Source of the DNA: Streptomyces laurentii
GTDB taxonomy: Bacteria > Actinomycetota > Actinomycetes > Streptomycetales > Streptomycetaceae
Direction of reading: 5' to 3'
Length of the DNA: 64,000 nucleotides
Assembly: GCA_002355495.1 (NCBI GenBank)
Contig: AP017424.1
Location: 4,777,501-4,841,500 of the forward strand
The translations under genes were made by a program, and so were the position numbers. The notes under the pieces were generated by a model. That model was not told where the DNA came from, ran no database searches, and was given only the letters and a program-made list of their open reading frames with translations. This document shows, piece after piece, positions 49,987 to 57,925 of the stretch (the first letter of the stretch is position 1; each line of letters opens with the position of its first letter).

Positions 49987-51225
49987 CTATTCGGCCTGGG
50001 GGACCAGGCGTTCCGGGCCCGGGTTCGGGGCCTTCCGCAGCTTGTCGCGGAGCCGCAGGTCCTGCGGGCCCAGCTTCTGCGGGCCGCCGAGCACCGGGAC
50101 GCCTTCGACGGCCTCGCCGGGCGCGATCACGGGGATGTAGCGGTCGGGCGCGGTCACGGCGGTGAAGGCGGTGACGGCGATCAGCGAGGCGGTCACCCCG
50201 ATGACGACCCGGGTCGTCCGCCGCACCCCGCGCTCGGTGCCGGTACGCACGGAGCGCGCGATGTCCTTCGCCGCCTCAGCTTCTTCCGCTTCCTTCGCTT
50301 CCTCGGATCCTTCCGCGGTCTTCGCGGTCTCCGGTACGTCCGTGACCAGGGTGGACAGCTGTTGCCGCAGGTCCTCGGGGTCGGCGAGCCCGGGGATGCG
50401 GCGGCCGATGACCGTACGGGCGTGCAGCAGCCGGTTCCCGGCGGCGGGGGTGCTCGCCTCGGTCTCGGCGGCCGTCTCCGGCAGGCCCAGGCCGAGGCCG
50501 TCGTAGAGCAGCAGGGTGCGGCGGTACGGGGTCGGCAGCGCCTGCAGCGCGGCGAGCAGCTCGCGCCGGGCGGGGTCGGCGGGCGGGGCGTCGGCGCGCC
50601 GGTGGCGGCTCTGGAAGCGGTGCCAGGGCGACAGCGCGTAGTCGTGGGCCGCCGCGCGCACCCAGCCCGCCGGGTCGCGGTCGCGGGCGACCTCGGGCCA
50701 GTGCTGCCAGGCGTGCCGGAAGGCCCACGCGACGGACTCACGGGCCAGCCGGCGGCGGCCGGTGAGCAGGTAGGTCTGGTGGAGGAGGCCGGGCATGACG
50801 CACGCGTAGAGCGCGTCGAACGCCTCGTGCGGGGTCAGGCCGACGGCCGGGGTGGGCGGGGCGGCTGGAACGGGCGGGACCGGGGCCGTCTCCGGGGCCT
50901 CCGGTTCCGGTTCCGGTTCCGGTTCCGGATCCGGTTTCGATTTCAGCCGTTCCCCGGGGGCGTCGGCGGTGGCCTCGGAGGTCAGCCAGGCGGGCCGTTC
51001 CGCACCGGGCGCGGCCGGTTCCTCGTACACGCCGAGCAGCCGCGCGTACGCCTCCTGCCGCTCCCGCCCCTTGGGCGAGGCCCGGCCGGTCTCCCAGGTT
51101 CTGATGGTGGCCCGGGTGACGCCGAGGGCCTGGGCGACCTGCTCCTCGCTCAGCGCGAGCGCTTCTCGCAGCCGGCGCCGCTCCTTGGGGGAGGGGAGCG
51201 CGACGGGCGGAGGGGTCGGGTTCAT
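49987..51225 (-). CDS. XRE helix-turn-helix / sigma-like / membrane regulator
   Basis: 412 residues with an odd domain order. An XRE-type helix-turn-helix at about 12-65 (LALSEEQVAQALGVTRATIRTWETGRASP). A (Pro-Glu) linker. A sigma-70-like pair at about 135-285: FDALYACVMPGLLHQTYLLTGRRRLARESVAWAFRHAW as region 2 and LPTPYRRTLLLYDGLGLGLPETAAETEAS as region 4. Then an acidic stretch and one membrane helix (TRVVIGVTASLIAVTAFTAVT, about 340-362). It may be a membrane-tethered regulator rather than a true sigma factor. ATG with GGGAGG 6 bases upstream. Confidence 0.82.
   Translation of the reverse strand: MNPTPPPVALPSPKERRRLREALALSEEQVAQALGVTRATIRTWETGRASPKGRERQEAYARLLGVYEEPAAPGAERPAWLTSEATADAPGERLKSKPDPEPEPEPEPEAPETAPVPPVPAAPPTPAVGLTPHEAFDALYACVMPGLLHQTYLLTGRRRLARESVAWAFRHAWQHWPEVARDRDPAGWVRAAAHDYALSPWHRFQSRHRRADAPPADPARRELLAALQALPTPYRRTLLLYDGLGLGLPETAAETEASTPAAGNRLLHARTVIGRRIPGLADPEDLRQQLSTLVTDVPETAKTAEGSEEAKEAEEAEAAKDIARSVRTGTERGVRRTTRVVIGVTASLIAVTAFTAVTAPDRYIPVIAPGEAVEGVPVLGGPQKLGPQDLRLRDKLRKAPNPGPERLVPQAE
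50901..50936 (-). repeat. Hexanucleotide repeat (CCGGTT)n
   Basis: Six copies, one with a single change, coding for alternating Pro and Glu in the linker after the helix-turn-helix. Confidence 0.85.
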
Positions 51226-51335
51226 CGGCTACCTCCCGCGGGTGCGGCCCTGAGCGGAAAAGTACATAAACGTATTTTGATCGACACCCCCTGTATTCGC
51301 CCGTTACGCGGGCAAAGCAGCGTGTCGCTGGCAGC

Positions 51336-53024
51336 ATGACCCCCGTGACCCACCTGACCGCCCCGCGCCCGTCCCCCGTTCCGCCCCCGGCGCCCGACGA
51401 CGTCCCCGTCCAGGGCCGCAGATCCGCCGCGCTGGCCACCGCTTTCGTACGGGGCGGGGTCGCGGCCTGTCTCGGCATCGGCGCGCTCGCCGTTCTCGTG
51501 ACCGCGGTCTGGATCTCCTCGCCGTACCCCGACGGCGGCGCCGACAGCGCCCTGCACACCTCCGCCGGACTGTGGCTGCTCGCCCACGGCGCCGATCTGA
51601 TCCGTACGGACACCGTCTCCGGCGTGCCCGCGCCGCTCGGCGTCACCCCGCTGCTGCTCTGCGTCCTGCCGATGTATCTCGCGCACCGGGCCGCCCGGGA
51701 CACCCTCGACCCCGGCGACACCCGGCCCGTCCCCTCGCCGGCCGGCGCCGTCGCCGCCGTCACCGGGGGATATCTGCTGGTCGCGGCGGTGGTGGTGATC
51801 TACACGGAGGCCGGCGCGTTCCCCGCCGACCTGGTCAGCGCGGGCTGCTGGACGCCCGTCACGGTGTTCACCGCGGCCTGCGTGGGCGCCTGGTCGGCGC
51901 ACGGCCGCCCGCTGCCCGGGCGGGGCACCGCGGCCGACGCGCTGGGCGCCGCCGGGCACGCGCTCGCCGCCCTGCTCGGCGCGGGCGGGCTGCTCGTCGT
52001 GGGCGCGCTGCTGTGGCACGTCGGCGCCGTACAGATGTCGCTCGGCGCGCTCGCGGGGGAGTGGTCGGGGCGGCTCGCCGTCACCCTGCTCGCGCTCGTG
52101 CTGCTGCCGAACGCCGTCGTGTGGGGCGTGGCGTACGGTCTCGGCCCCGGGTTCGTCCTCGGCACCGGCGCCCTCGTCGGCCCGTTCGGCCCGCTCGGGC
52201 ACACCGCCACCCCCGCCCGGCCCGACTTCCCGCTGCTCGCCGCGCTGCCCGGCCCCGGCCCCGCCGGCTGGGCGCACTGGGCGGCCGGCGCCGTCCCGGT
52301 GCTCGCGGGGCTGGCCCTCGGCCGCCGGGCGGGCCGGTCCGCGCACGACCGGCCGGCCCGGCACGCGGCCCTCGCCGCCCTCGGGGCGGCCGGGTTCTGC
52401 GGGGTGGCCGTCGCGCTCCTCACGGCGCTCGCGGGCGGCCCGCTCGGCGCGGGCCGGCTCGCCGCCTTCGGTCCGGTGTGGTGGCAGACCGGCCCGGCCG
52501 CCGCGCTGTGGTGCGCGGTGCTCGGGGTGCCGACGGCGCTGGTGGTACGGGCCTGGGGCCGCTGGTCGGCCCGCCGCGCGACGGCGGCACGGGCGGTGGC
52601 GGCACGGGTGATGGCCGCGCCCGTACCGGCGCCCGCCGGGAAGCCGGGGGTGGGGAAGCCGGAAGCGGGTAAGCGGGGAGCCGGGAAGCCGGACGCCGAG
52701 CAGCGGAGCGTTCGGACCAGGAGCGCGCGGGCCTGGGACGTGCGGACGTGGGGCGTACGGGACCGGGGCGCGCGAGCCTGGGGCCGGCTGGTCCGGCGCG
52801 GCGGTCCGCCGGGGCCGCCGTCGGCCGCTCCCACGCCGGGCGCGCGACCCGCACCCCTCCCCGTACCGGCCCCTTCTCCGGTCCACGGCGGCGCGTCGGC
52901 GGGCGCACTGGCCCGCCTCGACGCGCTCGAAGCCCTCGACGCGTTGGAGGGCCTGGACGACGACACGGGCGAGGACGGGTACGGCGTGATGCCCGCCGCC
53001 TGGGAGCCTCCGAAGCCGGGCTGA
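51336..53024 (+). CDS. DUF6350 membrane protein (PerM-like)
   Basis: 562 residues. About ten membrane helices between residues 35 and 420 (for example AFVRGGVAACLGIGALAVLVTAVW, TPLLLCVLPMYLAHRAARD, AVTGGYLLVAAVVVIY). The C-terminal 140 residues are disordered and basic (GKPGVGKPEAGKRGAGKPDA). The position just before purN-purH and after sucCD is the same as PerM (Rv0955) in Mycobacterium, which supports cell division under stress; function by synteny only. An in-frame GTG at 51345 is an alternative start. Confidence 0.82.
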   Translation: MTPVTHLTAPRPSPVPPPAPDDVPVQGRRSAALATAFVRGGVAACLGIGALAVLVTAVWISSPYPDGGADSALHTSAGLWLLAHGADLIRTDTVSGVPAPLGVTPLLLCVLPMYLAHRAARDTLDPGDTRPVPSPAGAVAAVTGGYLLVAAVVVIYTEAGAFPADLVSAGCWTPVTVFTAACVGAWSAHGRPLPGRGTAADALGAAGHALAALLGAGGLLVVGALLWHVGAVQMSLGALAGEWSGRLAVTLLALVLLPNAVVWGVAYGLGPGFVLGTGALVGPFGPLGHTATPARPDFPLLAALPGPGPAGWAHWAAGAVPVLAGLALGRRAGRSAHDRPARHAALAALGAAGFCGVAVALLTALAGGPLGAGRLAAFGPVWWQTGPAAALWCAVLGVPTALVVRAWGRWSARRATAARAVAARVMAAPVPAPAGKPGVGKPEAGKRGAGKPDAEQRSVRTRSARAWDVRTWGVRDRGARAWGRLVRRGGPPGPPSAAPTPGARPAPLPVPAPSPVHGGASAGALARLDALEALDALEGLDDDTGEDGYGVMPAAWEPPKPG

Positions 53025-53117
53025 CGGCGCTCTACCGGTGGTGCCGGACCTCCGCGGGGGCGAGCGCCGTCGACGAAGGAGCACCGCACCGCGGGATTGT
53101 TCCGGTGATCGCCTCGG

Positions 53118-53870
53118 TTACTCCCGGACTCCGAAGGTGTTCTGCAGCGGCTTCGGCAGCAGGTCGTTGCAGGCCAGGCGGCTCTGCTGGGTCAGGGCGT
53201 CGTCCCGGCACTGGTAGAAGTCGCGGTAGGCGATGTGTACCGCGAAGCTGCTCGCGACGATCATCAGCGCCACCGTCGACGCGACCAGACCGCCGATCGC
53301 CGCCACCTGCTTCGAGCGCGTGGCCGTGGCCACCGCGAGGGTCTGGGCCGGCGACAGCGGCGTCTCCGGGGCCTTCGGGCGCGAACGCAGGGCGCTGATC
53401 GCCCAGTACGCGCCGAGCGCGCCGAGCAGCAGGGCGATCTCCTGCACGAAGAACGAGAAGAAGAACGCCCACATGCCCGAGAGCACCGCGTACCGTGCCC
53501 GCCGCTGCGCCGGGTCCGTCGGGTCCCAGCGGAGCCCCGGGCCCTGCCCGCCCTCCGGGCCGCCACCGGAGCCGCCCGGACCGCCACCGGAGCCGCCCGG
53601 ACCGCCGCCGGAGCCACCGCCCGGGCCGCCGCCCGGGCCGCCGGAGTCGCCCGGCCGGTCGGGGCGGCGGCCCCATCCGTCCGAGGACCGGCCGGGCTGA
53701 CTGCTGCTCCAGCCCGGACCGGACGGCGAACCGTCCTCGGACCCCCCGGCCTCCGCGGAGCCCGAACCGTCGGCGCCCGGAGAGGTCCGGGGCTTCCACG
53801 GCTGGTCCGGACGACCCTCCGGCGGCGGCGCGAACGGGTTGTTGTCGTTCGTGGACTGGCGATCCGGCAT
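53118..53870 (-). CDS. Hypothetical membrane protein with Gly/Pro-rich N-terminus
   Basis: 250 residues. The first 140 residues are disordered and Pro/Ser/Gly-rich, ending in a run of GGPGGGPGG/GGGPGGS units. Two membrane helices follow (AVLSGMWAFFFSFFVQEIALLLGALGAYWAISAL; VAAIGGLVASTVALMIVASSFAVHI), and a short Cys-containing end (FYQCRDDALTQQSRLACNDLLP). No known enzymatic motif. The ATG at 53870 precedes a conserved-looking PDRQSTNDNNPFAPP. Confidence 0.78.
   Translation of the reverse strand: MPDRQSTNDNNPFAPPPEGRPDQPWKPRTSPGADGSGSAEAGGSEDGSPSGPGWSSSQPGRSSDGWGRRPDRPGDSGGPGGGPGGGSGGGPGGSGGGPGGSGGGPEGGQGPGLRWDPTDPAQRRARYAVLSGMWAFFFSFFVQEIALLLGALGAYWAISALRSRPKAPETPLSPAQTLAVATATRSKQVAAIGGLVASTVALMIVASSFAVHIAYRDFYQCRDDALTQQSRLACNDLLPKPLQNTFGVRE
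53553..53640 (-). repeat. 18-bp-based Gly-rich coding repeats
   Basis: CCGCCACCGGAGCCGCCCGG-type units in tandem code for the Gly/Pro/Ser run of the membrane protein. Confidence 0.7.
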
Positions 53871-54181
53871 CTGCTGGACGTCTTCCCTCTGTCGTCTGTC
53901 GGCTGTCGTACGCGCACCCGCGCCGTCGCGTGTTCGTGCGATCGGCGAGCGCGGTCGTACCCGGCCGCGGCCCTCGCGCTGACCCTCGTGCAGCCCCGGT
54001 GCGGCCCGGCCTGGCGGCCCTTCGGACCCTGACGCTACCTCCCGGTCAGGCCCCCGTCCCGTGGGGGCCGTCCCGAGTGCCGGTATCGTTGCTCGCGGTC
54101 GCGCTCTTCGTAGGGTTCCCCGTATCGGGGGATGCGATTCATTCGTACGACCGCACAAACACCATGGAAAGAGTGACCTCA

Positions 54182-54811
54182 GTGGCTGCCGCCCGCCTCG
54201 TCGTCCTGGTATCCGGCTCCGGCACGAACCTCCAGGCGCTGCTCGACGCGATCGCCGCCGACCCCGAGGGCTACGGTGCCGAGATCGTCGCGGTCGGCGC
54301 CGACCGCGACGGCATCGCCGGACTGGAGCGCGCCGAGCGCGCCGGGCTGCCCACCTTCGTCTGCCGGGTCAAGGACTTCGGCACCCGCGAGGCGTGGGAC
54401 CGCGCGCTCACCGAGGCCACCGCCGCGTACGAGCCGGACCTGGTCGTCTCGGCCGGATTCATGAAGATCGTCGGCAAGGAGTTCCTGGCCCGCTTCGGCG
54501 GCCGGGTCGTCAACACCCACCCGGCGCTCCTGCCCAGTTTTCCCGGTGCCCACGGCGTGCGCGACGCACTCGCCTACGGGGCCAAGGTCACCGGATGCAC
54601 CGTCCACTTCGTCGACGACGGCGTCGACACCGGCCCGATCATCGCCCAGGGCGTGGTCGAGGTACGGGACGAGGACGATGAAGCCGCGCTCCACGAGCGC
54701 ATCAAGGACGTCGAGCGCTCGCTGCTCGTCGAGGTCGTGGGGCGCCTCGCCCGCAACGGCTACAGCATTGAGGGACGAAAGGTTCATGTCGGTGAACACG
54801 GACACCGTTAA
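54182..54811 (+). CDS. purN: Phosphoribosylglycinamide formyltransferase
   Basis: 209 residues. It transfers the formyl group of 10-formyl-THF to GAR, step three of IMP synthesis. Signatures: LVVLVSGSGTNLQALLDAI at the start, VSAGFMKIVGKEFL, catalytic NTHPALLPSFPGAHG and HFVDDGVDTGPII with the Asp. The GTG at 54182 was chosen because GGAAAGAG lies 8 bases upstream; the ATG at 54164, upstream and in frame, has no ribosome site. It overlaps purH by 26 bases. Its formyl donor is made by FolD, encoded at 62.9 kb. Confidence 0.95.
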   Translation: MAAARLVVLVSGSGTNLQALLDAIAADPEGYGAEIVAVGADRDGIAGLERAERAGLPTFVCRVKDFGTREAWDRALTEATAAYEPDLVVSAGFMKIVGKEFLARFGGRVVNTHPALLPSFPGAHGVRDALAYGAKVTGCTVHFVDDGVDTGPIIAQGVVEVRDEDDEAALHERIKDVERSLLVEVVGRLARNGYSIEGRKVHVGEHGHR

Positions 54812-56351
54812 GCCCATCCGCCGCGCGCTCGTCAGCGTCTACGACAAGACGGGGCTCGAAGAGCTGGCGCGCGGTCTGCACGAGGCCGGGGTCGAGCTCG
54901 TCTCCACCGGCTCCACCGCCTCGAAGATCGCCGCGGCCGGCGTCCCGGTCACCAAGGTCGAGGAGCTGACCGGCTTCCCCGAGTGCCTGGACGGCCGCGT
55001 CAAGACGCTGCACCCGCGCGTCCACGCCGGCATCCTCGCAGACCTGCGCCTGGAGTCGCACCGCGCGCAGCTCGCCGAGCTGGGCGTCGAGCCCTTCGAC
55101 CTGGTCGTCGTGAACCTCTACCCGTTCCGTGAGACCGTCGCCTCCGGCGCCACCCCGGACGAGTGCGTCGAGCAGATCGACATCGGCGGCCCGTCGATGG
55201 TGCGCGCCGCGGCGAAGAACCACCCGTCCGTGGCGATCGTCACCAGCCCGGAGCGGTACGCCGACGTGCTCGCCGCCGTCCAGGCCGGCGGCTTCGACCT
55301 GACCGCCCGCAAGCGGCTCGCCGCCGAGGCGTTCCGGCACACCGCCGCGTACGACGTCGCCGTCGCGAGCTGGTTCGCCGACGACTACGCCGCCGCCGAC
55401 GACTCGGGCTTCCCCGACTTCCTCGGCGCCACGTACACCCGCAACAACGTCCTGCGGTACGGCGAGAACCCGCACCAGGGCGCCGCGCTCTACGTCGACG
55501 GCACGGGCGGCCTCGCCGAGGCCGAGCAGCTGCACGGCAAGGAGATGTCGTACAACAACTACACGGACACCGACGCCGCGCGCCGGGCCGCGTACGACCA
55601 CACCGAGCCCTGTGTCGCGATCATCAAGCACGCCAACCCGTGCGGCATCGCGATCGGCGCCGACGTCGCCGAGGCCCACCGCAAGGCGCACGCCTGCGAC
55701 CCGCTGTCCGCGTTCGGCGGCGTCATCGCCGTCAACCGCCCGGTGTCGGTCGCCATGGCCGAGCAGGTCGCCGAGATCTTCACCGAGGTCATCGTCGCCC
55801 CCGGCTACGAGGACGGCGCCGTCGAGATCCTCGCCAAGAAGAAGAACATCCGCGTGCTGCGCGCCGAGGGCGCCCCGGCCAACCCGGTCGAGGTCAAGCC
55901 CGTCGACGGCGGCGCCCTCCTCCAGGTCACCGACCGCCTCCAGGCCGAGGGCGACGACCCGGCGAACTGGACCCTGGCGACCGGCGAGGCCCTGTCGGAG
56001 GCGGAGCTGGCCGAGCTGGCGTTCGCCTGGAAGGCCTGCCGCGCGGTCAAGTCCAACGCGATCCTGCTCGCCAAGGGCGGCGCCTCGGTCGGCGTCGGCA
56101 TGGGCCAGGTCAACCGCGTCGACTCCGCCAAGCTGGCCGTCGAGCGGGCGGGCGAGGAGCGGGCGCGCGGCGCGTACGCGGCCTCGGACGCGTTCTTCCC
56201 GTTCCCGGACGGCCTGGAGATCCTCACCGCCGCGGGCGTCAAGGCGGTCGTCCAGCCGGGCGGCTCGGTCCGCGACGAGCTGGTGGTCGAGGCGGCGAAG
56301 AAGGCGGGCGTGACGATGTACTTCACGGGCACGCGCCACTTCTTCCACTGA
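54786..56351 (+). CDS. purH: Bifunctional AICAR formyltransferase/IMP cyclohydrolase
   Basis: 521 residues. It carries out the last two steps of IMP synthesis. IMP cyclohydrolase domain at about 10-150 (RALVSVYDKTGLEELARGL, DGRVKTLHPRVHAGIL). AICAR transformylase domain from about 200 (RYGENPHQGAALY; catalytic KHANPCGIAIG; FPFPDGLE; QPGGSVRDELVV). Ends TMYFTGTRHFFH as usual. Translationally coupled to purN by overlap. Product IMP is the substrate of GuaB in this same window. Confidence 0.97.
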   Translation: MSVNTDTVKPIRRALVSVYDKTGLEELARGLHEAGVELVSTGSTASKIAAAGVPVTKVEELTGFPECLDGRVKTLHPRVHAGILADLRLESHRAQLAELGVEPFDLVVVNLYPFRETVASGATPDECVEQIDIGGPSMVRAAAKNHPSVAIVTSPERYADVLAAVQAGGFDLTARKRLAAEAFRHTAAYDVAVASWFADDYAAADDSGFPDFLGATYTRNNVLRYGENPHQGAALYVDGTGGLAEAEQLHGKEMSYNNYTDTDAARRAAYDHTEPCVAIIKHANPCGIAIGADVAEAHRKAHACDPLSAFGGVIAVNRPVSVAMAEQVAEIFTEVIVAPGYEDGAVEILAKKKNIRVLRAEGAPANPVEVKPVDGGALLQVTDRLQAEGDDPANWTLATGEALSEAELAELAFAWKACRAVKSNAILLAKGGASVGVGMGQVNRVDSAKLAVERAGEERARGAYAASDAFFPFPDGLEILTAAGVKAVVQPGGSVRDELVVEAAKKAGVTMYFTGTRHFFH

Positions 56352-56372
56352 CAGTCGACACCCGCTGACACC

Positions 56373-56419
56373 GGCAGGGCCGGAGGCCGGGGCTGCGCGC
56401 CCCGGCCTCCGGCCCTGCC
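56373..56419 (+). terminator. Terminator after purH
   Basis: A perfect 20-bp stem (56373-56392 with 56400-56419) with a 7-base loop, between convergent genes. Confidence 0.85.
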
Positions 56420-56438
56420 GCGTAAGGTCAGCGGTCGG

Positions 56439-56828
56439 TCAGCACTTGGGCAGGCCGGGAATCGGCTGGTCGTTTCCGCCCACCGAGAAGGCCGTGGCCG
56501 ACACGTACACGCCGCTGTGGCCGCTGTCGTCGTCGGTCTTGGCCCACCAGTAGTTGTAGTTGTTGGCGCTGTCCCATACTCGCTGCCCTGCTTCCTGGCA
56601 GTAGAAGTAGTTCCGGCCGGCCCACAGAGTGCCCATGGGGGCAAAGTTGCTCGCGTCCCGGTAACTCGTGGCGTTGCTCCAGGTGTTGAAGTAGTACTTC
56701 GTCGCCATGACGGACGCCTCGGCGCTCTGCCGCGTGCTGCCGGACTCGGCCTGGGCCGCCGTCGCGGGGATGAGCAGGGCCGTGGCCGCGAGCCCGAGGG
56801 TGGCGAGGGCTGTGCCGAACTTACGCAT
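56439..56828 (-). CDS. Small secreted protein of unknown function
   Basis: 129 residues. Signal peptide MRKFGTALATLGLAATALLIP with cleavage near AQA-ESG. The mature part of about 100 residues is rich in Tyr, Asn, Trp and Ser (YYFNTWSNATSY, NNYNYWWAKTDDDSGHSGVYVSATAF) and has two Cys, so it is probably a compact beta domain with one disulfide. AAGGAG 7 bases before the ATG. Family not recognised. Next to a secreted M23 peptidase on the same strand. Confidence 0.8.
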   Translation of the reverse strand: MRKFGTALATLGLAATALLIPATAAQAESGSTRQSAEASVMATKYYFNTWSNATSYRDASNFAPMGTLWAGRNYFYCQEAGQRVWDSANNYNYWWAKTDDDSGHSGVYVSATAFSVGGNDQPIPGLPKC

Positions 56829-56971
56829 GGTGCGCTCCTTTGGTGAGAGTCCTTCGATGAGTGATGACGGGTCGCGCGGACCCGGGGCCGGTGAATCCGG
56901 CCCGCCCGCTCGTGCGCCTGGTGCCTCAAGGCGCGTGCGGATGCGGGTGTTGCAGGTGCCTCAGGGGAGCC

Positions 56972-57871
56972 CTACGGGCACTCGCCGCCCCACCGGACCG
57001 ACGTGATCGTGCGTCCGCCGGAGGGGAAGTTGCCCTGGCCCTCCGCCGCGCCGAAGTGCAGGCATTGGGAGCCGCCTTCGGCGAAGCCGACGTAGGCGTG
57101 GTCGTAACCCTCCTGCGCGGTGCCGTTGTTGAAGTAGGACTTCCGCAGGCCGCAGTTGATGCCGGGGTTGTCGGAGTCGGTCTTGCAGACCTCGCCCGTG
57201 CCGTCGGCGCCGGAGTAGAAGCAGACGTTGCCGGCGGGGCAGTTCGCGTACGGCTGCGGGGTGGAGCAGTTGCGGCTGGCGACGGAGGTCCAGCTCTCGC
57301 CCACGCCGGTGTACTGGACGCCGTTGAAGTGGACCGGGACGCGGTCGTTCTGGTCCGTGAAGTCACCGGTGGCGCGGTAGCGCTGCTCGTAGTGCAGGTG
57401 AGCCCAGTCGTGGGAGTTCTTGCCGGACTTGCCGACGCTGCCGATGCGGGTGCCGCCGTTGACCTGCTGGCCCTTGCGGACGAAGGCGTCCGGGGCTTCC
57501 TGCAGGTGGTAGTAGGCGGTGAACCAGCCGTTGCCGTGGCTGATCTGGATCGTGTTGCCGGAACCGGTGTCCACGTAGACGGCGGAGACCGTGCCGGGCG
57601 CGGAGGCGTAGACGGGCCGACCGTCGGAACCCGGGTTCCCCTCCGCCACGATGTCGAGTGCCGGGTTGTGCGTGGAGTCGTAGGCGTCCAGGTCCCACTT
57701 CGTGCCGCAGGCGAACGGCATCTGGAAGGCCGGCTTGGGGGGCAGGGCGGCGGTGGTCGCGGCGGCGGCGGGGCCCACGGCCGTGCCGAGGCCGAGGACC
57801 GCTGCCACGAGAGCCAGGAACGCGGCGAGCGCGGTGAGCGCGGGGCGAGTGCGGAGTGATGTGACGGACAT
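56972..57871 (-). CDS. Secreted M23 peptidase with I36-inhibitor-like domain
   Basis: 299 residues. Signal peptide (LTALAAFLALVAAVLGLGTAVGPAAA). The M23 domain at about 45-170 has HNPALDIVA and HLHYEQ as zinc ligands. The C-terminus (about 205-299) has CPAGNVCFYSGADGTGEVC and further Cys, matching the streptomycete metalloprotease-inhibitor family I36. Peptidase and inhibitor-like domain in one protein may be self-controlling. It lies 54 bases after a kinase gene whose ectodomain has the same motif. ATG with GGGGGAA upstream. Confidence 0.85.
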   Translation of the reverse strand: MSVTSLRTRPALTALAAFLALVAAVLGLGTAVGPAAAATTAALPPKPAFQMPFACGTKWDLDAYDSTHNPALDIVAEGNPGSDGRPVYASAPGTVSAVYVDTGSGNTIQISHGNGWFTAYYHLQEAPDAFVRKGQQVNGGTRIGSVGKSGKNSHDWAHLHYEQRYRATGDFTDQNDRVPVHFNGVQYTGVGESWTSVASRNCSTPQPYANCPAGNVCFYSGADGTGEVCKTDSDNPGINCGLRKSYFNNGTAQEGYDHAYVGFAEGGSQCLHFGAAEGQGNFPSGGRTITSVRWGGECP

Positions 57872-57925
57872 GAAGCTGGTTCCCCCATCCTCTGTCGGAT
57901 GAGTCCACCTTGGCCGCGCACGCCG

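Noticed and set aside
54020..54181. A ZTP/THF riboswitch before purN or folD
   Set aside because: The characteristic conserved loops (CCACCGGGGAG-like and CCGCCUGGGC-like) are not seen upstream of purN, nor at 62670-62927.
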